Part shown: piece after piece, positions 59,501 to 64,000 of the stretch
Layout: each line of letters begins with the position of its first letter
Numbering within the stretch: the stretch's first letter is position 1
NCBI GenBank assembly: GCA_029204225.1
Contig: CM055094.1
Coordinates: forward strand, 11,267,153-11,331,152
Direction of reading: 5' to 3'
DNA from: Diphasiastrum complanatum
Taxonomy: Eukaryota; Streptophyta; Lycopodiopsida; Lycopodiales; Lycopodiaceae
DNA length: 64,000 nt
The notes under the pieces: model-generated
What the model saw: the letters and a program-made list of their open reading frames with translations, nothing else
Databases searched by the model: none
What the model was told of the DNA's origin: nothing
Translations under genes and position numbers: made by a program

Positions 59501-61821
59501 CTTGCTATTCAAGCATCAAATGGCTAACTGCAAACCAGCCAAAACTCCAATGGATCCAAGTTCAAAATATTCGAAGGATTATTGGATCTCTCATGTATGC
59601 CATGCTTTGATTTGTACTAGACCTGACATTGCTTATTCAGTTAGTACACTTAGCCAATATATGTCGAATCCAGGTTTCATTCATTAGAAAGCTGTACTTA
59701 GAGTTCTTCAATATTTACAGTCGACACAAAATTATTGCATCTATTATGGTGGAAATTCCAATGATGATTCGAATACCCAAGTTAATCTTCTTCAAGGTTT
59801 TACAAATGCAGATTGAGCTGGAGATGTTGACAGGAGAAAGTCGACATCAAGTTATGTCTTTGTGTTTAACAAGGGTCTTGTCTCTTGGAACAGCAAGAAG
59901 TAGAATTCGACTACACTATCTTCGACAAAGGCCGAATACATTGTCGTTGCACACTGCAAAGGAAGCTATCTGGTTAAGGGGTCTATTGTCGAATATTAAT
60001 CTTATTCAGTTCAAAGCTACTTCCATCTTTTGCGACAATCAGAGTACAATTGCTATATCTGTTAATCCAAATACCATTCCTGGAGCAAGCACATTGAGAT
60101 GTTTTGTCATAGACAAAGTACTCGAAAGGGAGACATTCTAATCTTTTGCAAAATAGAGTTCATGACAGCAGCTATATTTACAAAGGCATTAGCAATTTTA
60201 GCAATATGCTCAACTTAATACCTAGATTTTTATGAGTTCACATTAAGGGGGAGTGTCAAATTTCATTCTTGAAATCATTTGTAATGTGGAACTATTCTGC
60301 TGTTTTACTGGCATTATCGAGACAGTGTCAAAGGTATCGAGACAGTCTGCAAAAATACATGCTTTGTCGACACAATTTAAATTTGAGGGATTATCGAACA
60401 ATATTCGAATCGACTTCTTCTTCTCTGTTCCTCCATAGTTGTGGACTAATTAGTAACAAGCTATCAAGATTACAGTCTGTGTAAGAGCGAATTTATAGCA
60501 GAATAAGATGCACTATTTTCATAGTGCAATCAGAGTAGATAGCAGAAGCATCAATCATCTGTAATTCATCATCTTCAATACAGATTACTTTCGTGCTTAT
60601 GTTGTTCTACTGATTTTGTTATTCCCGTTTATTATGATCTAAAGTTTTTGATTTGAAATACTGGCATAAGGATCTTGTTCATCATTCATTTTCCGCATTT
60701 GTGCATGATAGTATAGCTATACTTGTGATAGTAGTTAATCGGTTTTGTTATTACATTAACTATCGCTACTATATCAACTATCCAGTCAACAATCATTGTC
60801 GAATAATCATTTGACTTACGCACAACTTATTTTTCCAACGTGTCTTAAGCCTATCATAGATTGCAATTAGATACTGAGGAGTTTCTTGGAGGTTGCTGAT
60901 GCTTGTTGTTGTTTGTATCCAAAGTATTTGGCTCAAAGACAAAATTGTAAGCTGAGGGCAAAGGTTCCATAAAAAATGAAGAGTTTCTTGGGCCTTGTCT
61001 AGCAAAGGCAAGACTATGTGTTCAAGTAGGCAATGCGAGGCTGGTTAAAGCAATTCCAAACAAACTAGTACAAGTAGAAAATTTTGAAAGGTTGAGCCAT
61101 GTTCACACTTGCAATGGCCTTATCTTTTCGTATATGCGCATCTCACCTAGCCTCCAAAAGGAAACAAGAAGGGATCTATCACATTGGGAATTTCTAAGCC
61201 TAGTGTAGATTATTCTTTAAATTAATAGACTACATGGAAGAAGGACGTAAGTGACATTTATGATTATAAGATATCGGCAAGGAAGTTCTATAATCGATCA
61301 GTCTGGATCGCTATGTTGATTAGCACCTCGGAATGTGAATGCAAGATTGAAGCGGCCACTTGCCACATGAGACAAGTGAGTGAGGTAAGTGAAATTTGAA
61401 CCTTGACTTGTTACCCACGACACCTTGTATATGCTCGGGTGTCTTTAACTGAAAAACCAGGTACTACCACTGGGGTTGCGAAGCGAATCACATCACTGAA
61501 ATGGTCAATCTTGTCTTGCTTTACGTAAATGCATTCAAATAATCTTCTATGCAAAACAAAGTTGATATGTTAACTAGTGACATAAAATAAAAGAAGAAAT
61601 TTGTACAGAAACTAGGGAATGGATATGAACGTGTGCGAACCATATGGCGGAGATTTCTCGAGATCGGCTTCACGTCCTGCTTCAAAAAAGGCTTCCAATC
61701 CTGTACTTCCTTTTGTCGTTGCAGCTTCTGATGCGGTAGCTGCCCCTGCCACACTCATCCACTGCCCTGTTGTTGCCAATGCCACAGCAGGCTGCCTCAG
61801 AGTCCTTGCTAAAATTGCCAT
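44655..61821 (-). CDS. MRPL47-like: Mitochondrial ribosomal protein uL29m (MRPL47 family), three exons over 17 kb
   Basis: Exons: 61821-61641 (phase 1 end), 56918-56761 (phase 0 end), 44762-44655. Sum 447 nt: 148 residues plus stop, no internal stops. Exon 1 gives a Met/Ala/Thr/Arg-rich mitochondrial presequence (MAILARTLRQPAVALATTGQ) and then GLEAFFEAGREAD. Exon 2 gives the family core RGWRASELRLKSWDDLHKLW, KEKNMLLSQ and NPERIQK. Exon 3 gives NSMCQIKQVLTERALLEEDP and ends at INAK. These are the hallmark blocks of mitochondrial L47/uL29m, a subunit of the mitoribosome large subunit near the tunnel exit. The length fits the plant family. Intron 1 (4.7 kb) holds a copia element; intron 2 (12.0 kb) holds a copia element and LINE remnants. 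Donors (GTTCGC, GTTTTC) and the second acceptor (weak pyrimidine tract) are not ideal. An alternative in-frame Met lies at 61851. Confidence 0.88.
45173..45225. repeat. (TC)n microsatellite, about 53 bp
   Basis: Pure TC tract 21 bases before the target site of the copia element at 45252. Confidence 0.97.
45247..45251. repeat. Target-site duplication AGTAT, left copy
   Basis: AGTAT directly precedes the 5' LTR and recurs at 50806-50810 directly after the 3' LTR, the 5-bp duplication expected of copia integration. Confidence 0.9.
45252..45726 (+). mobile_element. Copia 5' LTR, 475 bp
   Basis: Starts TGTTGGAATG and ends TTTCCTACA (TG...CA), followed with no gap by the primer binding site. It has a TATA-like GACTATATATATGTG near 45546. 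It differs from the 3' LTR (50304-50805) by about eight substitutions, a short indel near 45363, and one fewer copy of a roughly 22-bp repeat (AAGTAGTTGGATAGCCAATAG). Confidence 0.95.
45727..45739 (+). promoter_or_regulatory. Copia primer binding site (initiator tRNA-Met)
   Basis: TGGTATCAGAGCC immediately after the LTR end. Confidence 0.95.
46330..48022 (+). pseudogene. Copia gag, protease and start of integrase
   Basis: An ATG at 46330 opens gag (ESIGSLFNEDRLDGTNYS), but a stop at about 46402 and a frameshift near 46475 break the first third. From 46724 a 432-codon frame is intact. It has gag helices, the zinc knuckle CHYCKKFGHHIKGC (about residues 129-142), protease VIDSGATRHMT (about residue 223 on), the pre-integrase block NLISVSTIMNQG, and the zinc-binding HARFGHLNFASV with HVCEGCILRNFKGK. 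The frame is lost near 48000 just before the integrase core. Functions as in other copia elements: RNA packaging, processing, and the start of DNA insertion. Confidence 0.9.
47992..48869 (+). pseudogene. Copia integrase core and C-terminus
   Basis: Two frames split by a stop at about 48214. The first has the initial catalytic Asp (MVHSDVCGPM) and the second (LRTDRRGEYI, where TDNGGE is usual, so two residues beside the catalytic Asp are changed). The second has the Glu (QNGVAERKNRTIMEMAR) and the C-terminal part (FWAEAVITAAYISNRCPTKA, VSHLRIFGCTAYAF, GYRLFNMDT, IIVSRDVHFDE), ending at 48869 in a Ser/Gln-rich linker. Confidence 0.9.
48870..48960. repeat. 30-bp tandem repeats in the copia linker
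   Basis: Two and a half units of a 30-bp sequence (GAAAACATTGGACAGCAAGG type) encode a repeated ...IGQQGPSSE decapeptide. Single related units (GGACAGCA) recur near 48976, 49023, 49632, 49748 and 49804. Confidence 0.85.
49005..49772 (+). CDS. Linker/RT-remnant ORF of the copia element
   Basis: A 255-codon open frame. It starts like the region before copia RT (KTRASTKSIEFADFSDFA, CWEDAMQEEYNSLMKNHTWV). It then jumps directly to a phrase from the end of RT (GAGIFISQQRYIEQMLKQ), leaving out the whole polymerase including YVDD. The remaining 150 residues (Ser/Phe/Gln-rich, with LNFYDEDVGQQVQPSSFGH) match no family I know. It could be a leftover reading frame or a real product of a derivative element; being open over 255 codons is not strong proof of function. 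Confidence 0.55.
   Translation: MLQTLQDSKVDHFYEGKTRASTKSIEFADFSDFALTSIEDGAVEPVFYEQARGVKCWEDAMQEEYNSLMKNHTWVLVVLPHGAGIFISQQRYIEQMLKQSSFFKSPQVNAYHGCIGEKVHAKPFQFDVLAKAEKFKHSLEPFCTNRGGSQHVSISTFVQSVKREHLFGENFSLFEKSSMSSHASSRDSFDDAIVDASLDSLLNFYDEDVGQQVQPSSFGHLQPSSPLCFRNSLRKIMDNMVHVGNTLGSKVLNSP
49760..50290 (+). pseudogene. Diverged second copy of the linker domain
   Basis: 49760-49985 repeats 48975-49210 in diverged form: CAGCCC, GAGACTTTGTAGGACAGCAAAG, GCCTCTTTAAAATCAGTACC, GCAAGTCATTCATGGTAAGG, TGGGAGGATGTGATGCC. An 89-codon frame (49916-50185) continues it. An in-frame TAG early in the copy shows it is decaying. The duplication fills the place of the missing polymerase. Confidence 0.7.
50304..50805 (+). 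mobile_element. Copia 3' LTR, 502 bp
   Basis: Begins TGTTGGAATG after AAGGAGGG and ends TTTCCTACA. It is 27 bp longer than the 5' LTR because of a small insertion near 50414 and an additional copy of the AAGTAGTTGGAAAGCCAATAG repeat. The target duplication AGTAT follows at 50806-50810. Confidence 0.95.
50811..52330 (+). mobile_element. LINE remnant A (reverse transcriptase region)
   Basis: Plus-strand phrases of an L1-like ORF2. FTPQEVKNAISKLSTHHP comes before RT, then TIMIGQIMAKLHGSILQSAV, SGQAGLRAKFSTSNHTFTLR and motif A YCCFEDFRKAFDYVPR (about 51265-51312). After frame changes come QGCSLSPTLFGFYIDKLEHT (motif B region), GLTVNTKKSEVVVF, SYTYLRVLFAGPIFSMRHT and further downstream scraps to about 52100. 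The YADD segment seems deleted between GCKL and EQHLDTL (about 51540). Heavily mutated. It starts right after the copia target site. No poly(A) tail recognised. Confidence 0.75.
52331..56110 (+). mobile_element. LINE remnant B (ORF1-like, endonuclease and reverse transcriptase parts)
   Basis: 52500-53050 carries an ORF1-like stretch (EEALSWAAILEKDSGKPSTH, MSPFISATLLEEKLSEQKAH). 53280-53760 carries an AP-endonuclease-like stretch with many stops (VNTKESGPTHFQGFPAE, WQGRLQVYTGIHYS, FVGLLGRHIG, CVYHDLLFPS, TSVDVGGPTTIYGEYF). 54760-55090 is a 105-codon frame homologous to the post-RT part of remnant A (SYTYLGTLFTSPTFRMRQGV, QTITLSRMTQAKPSIPHQIF). Weak downstream similarity extends to about 55700. 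Order ORF1, endonuclease, RT tail fits one old L1-like copy with its RT core largely lost (53860-54700). Dead. Confidence 0.65.
56161..56420 (-). other. Short unidentified minus-strand frame
   Basis: A 72-codon frame with protein-like composition (FGRDALTTIMFHFLEIGVSS, IRALLEKKVDREKALFMSLN). No family recognised and no flanking signals. It sits inside MRPL47 intron 2 between the LINE remnant and a microsatellite. Confidence 0.2.
56446..56630. repeat. Cluster of (CT)n, (CA)n, (GA)n and (GT)n microsatellites
   Basis: CT tract 56446-56483, CA tract to about 56504, then GA 56549-56572 and a short alternating GTGCACGCGCACGCGTGTG. It lies 130-315 bases beyond the donor of MRPL47 intron 2. Confidence 0.95.
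56967..57650. repeat. Tandem duplication of about 335-350 bp in MRPL47 intron 1
   Basis: AGGTTGACGACAAACTCGAC begins both copies (56967 and 57299). The copies match closely through AAATCCTTTTGAT with scattered changes and small indels (for example an extra GTCCCTACCTAGAA in copy 2). Minus-strand frames through it are protein-like in part (GSKGFFYSLHKHLSK, DVSMALVNGQHKAF), but copy 2 is stop-ridden. Origin unknown. Confidence 0.9.
58163..58167. repeat. Target-site duplication TGTCT, left copy
   Basis: TGTCT before the 5' LTR recurs at 60841-60845 after the 3' LTR. Confidence 0.85.
58582..58593 (+). promoter_or_regulatory. Copia primer binding site (initiator tRNA-Met)
   Basis: TGGTATCAGAGC directly after the LTR end CA. 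Confidence 0.93.
58677..58913 (+). pseudogene. Copia gag N-terminus
   Basis: A 78-codon frame with the usual copia gag opening (IKKLDGDNCQLWKFKMRVIL, AKELWEVVEGTD). After it the sequence jumps to the end of integrase (FVGYSLNHKGYNPVTKK-like and FSRDVIFLED near 58930-59020). The rest of gag, protease and most of integrase are deleted. Confidence 0.8.
59160..60141 (+). pseudogene. Copia reverse transcriptase and RNase H remnant
   Basis: 59160-59477 has MDVQTTFLHCMIEEDIYMCQ, the QPEGYE block, VCKLQKALNGLKQ and the catalytic ITLYVDDTLLFSDD. After deletions and frame changes, 59500-59690 has the ANCKPAKTPMDPSSKYS and CTRPDIAYSVSTLSQYMSNP blocks. 59800-60141 has the RNase H end (KEAIWLRGLLSNINLIQF, IFCDNQSTIAISVNP). 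Not functional. Confidence 0.88.
60846..61640. other. Remainder of MRPL47 intron 1 near exon 1
   Basis: No repeats or coding signal recognised apart from short spurious frames. The exon 1 donor (minus strand CATATG|GTTCGC) lies at 61640. Confidence 0.5.
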
Positions 61822-61976
61822 AGACTCGCCTTTCGTTCTGCCACAAACCACCGGTGCTTTTCACTCCAACTAAATATGTTTAAGAGCTTGACCCTGAAAA
61901 AAAACCCCAAAATGTTATAGGCAGCAGTATTTGAACCTAAATCTAGACCACGAGCATACACAATAAATCCATCATC

Positions 61977-62166
61977 AATATAGGCTGTTCATGATCTCAT
62001 GTCTTCATCCTGAAACATGCTATACATCCTAAACCCTAAGCCTTACTTGTATTTTTTGGGTTGAAATCATAAATATAGGCTGTTCATGATCTCATGTCTT
62101 CATCCTGAAACATGCTATACATCCTAAACCCTAAGCCCTACTTGTATTGTTTGGATTACTTTTTGG
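61977..62166. repeat. 95-bp tandem duplication with telo-box motifs, upstream of MRPL47
   Basis: ATAGGCTGTTCATGATCTCA onward occurs twice (61980 and 62075) with few differences. Each copy contains CCTAAACCCTAAGCC, which includes the telo-box AAACCCTAA (62031-62039 and 62126-62134). These sites are 210-310 bases upstream of the start codon of the minus-strand ribosomal protein gene. Telo-boxes are typical of plant promoters for translation-machinery genes, so the duplication may have doubled a control element. Confidence 0.7.
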
Positions 62167-62169
62167 GTT

Positions 62170-62950
62170 GAAATCATAATCCAAACAATCATGGTAAAAT
62201 GTGAGTGAAATGCATGCATTCAAGAAAAGAATGTACCACCAAACGATTGCAGCACATTGAAAATATTGACGATCCTCAGTTACAATGAGAGTCTCACAGG
62301 GAGAGAGAAAAGGATACCCGTTCAACCAAAGAGGATAGACAAAAGCGAGACATTGTGGTGCTAGAGTTAAACCCTGCTCTTATTAACGAAGGATGGGAAA
62401 TCCCATCAATGTGCAAAAAGATGAAAGAATTTTAACAAACGGGACGGTCCATAGCAAATTTAACATAATAAAAAATAGTTAGGGACCTTCCTATTTTTTA
62501 TCTCCAATGAAAGTCGCCGTTTTTTATAAATAGGCATAACCTTCTATTGTGTGTCAAAGCACCCTAAGAGGAAGAGTGAGCCATTACATCAAACTCTTAC
62601 CAAAAATCAAGCATGAACTCCATAGAGAATAAAGATTATAGGTTAGAGCTCGTTTCCGTGAACAAGAAACCGGTTTACTATTTTGAAGCTGAGGGCATTG
62701 AGAGGGTGGGAAAGAGGGCTCTTTGAAGCCGTTTTTCAACAAAGCAGGCTTCTTGTCTTTTTCATGGGGACACAACTTTCGGATGGATATAGATGGAATC
62801 ACTCTTTCTTGTCCATGGGAATGTGATCTGAGGCCTCCTTGTTTTTAAATACTTTTAGATTCCATTCATGAGGGCTGAAAATTTTACATGTAACTCCATG
62901 GATACTTATATAGACTGATTCATTGTTATTCTGACACAAGTCAAGCCTTG
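62170..62950. other. Upstream DNA without recognised genes
   Basis: Only short frames without recognised motifs. The purine-rich GGGAGAGAGAAAAGG at about 62298 and a TATAAATAGGCATA at about 62526 are visible. The latter is TATA-like on the plus strand, but no gene follows it. Confidence 0.35.
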
Positions 62951-62959
62951 AATACTTCT

Positions 62960-63370
62960 ATTCTAGTAAATAAAGCATTACTTTGGCACTATAGGCTAGG
63001 TCACTTGAATTATATATCTATATCGAACATGTTTAGACAATCCTTAGTACATAATCTCGATTATCTAAACAAGAAAATCGACCTCTTTGTTTGTCATAGC
63101 TACATTGTCGGAAAGTAGACCAGGGTTCCATTTAGATCAAGTCATAAGTATGCAACAAGAGATGTTCTAGATGTTGTTCATTCAGATATGTGTGGCCCAA
63201 TGCAAACCTTATCTTTGGTTGGTGCCAAGTACTTCATTAGTTTTATCGATGAATTTTCAAGAACAATTGTTTATTTCATTAAGCATAAATAGGAGGCTTT
63301 CAACCTTTTTAGACACTTCAAGGAGTGTGCAGAACTTGAAACTGATAAAAGAATGAAAGCATTGAGCAAC
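62960..63370 (+). pseudogene. Copia integrase fragment
   Basis: Plus-strand text reads KALLWHYRLGHLNYISISNM, then (after decay of the Cys pair) TRVPFRSSHKYATRDVLDVV, HSDMCGPMQTLSLVGAKYFI and SFIDEFSRTIVYFIKHK followed by a stop. This is the zinc-binding region and the first catalytic Asp of a copia integrase. It breaks off near 63370. No LTR is nearby. Confidence 0.8.
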
Positions 63371-64000
63371 TTCCTAGCCATTGAAAGTTTGTGCAAAGAC
63401 CGCATCCCCTCCCTTCTTCTACACCAATTGGCCGAATCCCACAAGGCCTGTTAGCCAAAATATAGTTGATTTGGATATTCACGATCAAATACAAAGCATA
63501 TGGAAGTATCGATTGAAGGAAAGCTTGACTTGTCACTGCTGGAGATTAAGCTCACAATTTCCTCATTGGTGTTTCAATTCATTTAAAATTCTTCTTGCAC
63601 ATTCTTGATCCTTGAATTAATCATTGATCTAGGGTCATATGCAACCTCTTTAGGTTTTCTGTTTTCTCATCTGATACTTGCATGAATTATAGTTTTTATG
63701 TTTTATCATTCTACATACTTAGTCATGTTTCTTAACACAGACTATAGTACCTACAAAACTACTCTCATTCTGTGATCAGAGTAATGTCTGGTATAATACA
63801 CGGGTTTCTGTGCAGTAGCTCGACATCTACAAGATTCTACACATAATTGAATCAGCCGAACTACTCGGTATAAAGTCCACAACACAGGATACTAGTCTAA
63901 GCATACCAATCAAAGCAACATCACAAGGGAACGGGTGGCGGATAAACCAACCCAACCAATCCTAGATCGTATGGATCTAGCCCCCAAGCTATGGATCAAT
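63370..64000. other. Window end, no gene recognised
   Basis: Mixed sequence. GATCTAGCCCCCAAGCTATGG at 63977-63997 is the reverse complement, with a few changes, of CCATAGCTTGGGGGCTAAATC at about 13951-13971, suggesting a dispersed repeat family present twice in the window. Confidence 0.35.

Larger units (their letters stand above)
58168..60840 (+). mobile_element. Internally deleted Ty1/copia element in MRPL47 intron 1
   Basis: 5' LTR 58168-58581 (TGTTAGATTTCATTC ... TTTTTCCAGCA), primer site at 58582, polypurine tract AAGGGGGAG before 60254, 3' LTR 60254-60840 (TGTCAAATTTCATTC ... TTTTTCCAACG), and target duplication TGTCT on both sides. The last LTR base pair CA has become CG. The LTRs are alike at both ends but their middles differ: 414 against 587 bp. 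The interior has parts of gag, integrase C-terminus, reverse transcriptase and RNase H with large deletions, so the element cannot move by itself. Older than the copy at 45252. Confidence 0.93.

Overview
This window looks like nuclear DNA of a land plant with a large, repeat-rich genome. The evidence is spliced genes with plant-type introns, many Ty1/copia elements primed by initiator tRNA-Met (TGGTATCAGAGC), Ty3/gypsy and LINE debris, and very long (CT)n microsatellites. A fern or other non-angiosperm is my guess from the style of the LINE and reverse-transcriptase families; the sequence alone does not prove it.

Two host genes can be assembled exon by exon, both on the minus strand. (1) An RBP45/RBP47-type nuclear RNA-binding protein (three RRMs, Q/P-rich N-terminus, Y/G-rich C-terminus): six exons, 26001 down to 18598, 446 codons plus stop, with all phases agreeing. 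(2) A mitochondrial large-subunit ribosomal protein of the uL29m/MRPL47 family: three exons (61821-61641, 56918-56761, 44762-44655), 148 codons plus stop. Its first intron (4.7 kb) contains a whole copia element. Its second (12 kb) contains another whole copia element plus two LINE remnants.

Layout. 1-1020: internally deleted minus-strand copia remnant with the start of its 3' LTR. 1275-6250: (TC)n, a tRNA-Asp-type primer binding site, a tandem array, a decayed gypsy-like gag region and an LTR-like block. 6250-9180: minisatellite, a (CT)n-linked module shared with 1471, and an unidentified ORF pair ending at a polypurine tract and a palindromic LTR start. 9190-13100: 5'-truncated copia element, nearly all domains present but broken. 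13100-18500: AT-rich DNA with a copia scrap and microsatellites. 18598-26400: RBP gene, whose intron 3 holds a family of inverted, GC-rich/oligo-A repeats. 26760-31600: minus-strand gypsy-like gag and protease remnants. 31600-33755: plus-strand reverse transcriptase with a C-terminal zinc motif and putative nuclease, broken. 33760-37560: AT-rich DNA, then a copia 5' end. 37570-40000: microsatellites, a decayed gene fragment and a G-box-rich repeat. 40000-44600: unannotated DNA downstream of the ribosomal protein gene. 44655-61821: ribosomal protein gene with nested elements. 61850-64000: its upstream region, a 95-bp duplication carrying telo-box motifs, and a copia integrase fragment.

The most notable items are the ribosomal protein gene hidden across 17 kb of transposons; a young non-autonomous copia element (LTRs about 98% identical, TSD AGTAT) that has lost its reverse transcriptase and carries a duplicated linker domain; and the R2-like architecture of the 31.6-33.7 kb reverse transcriptase. 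All identifications come from reading motifs; no database search was run.
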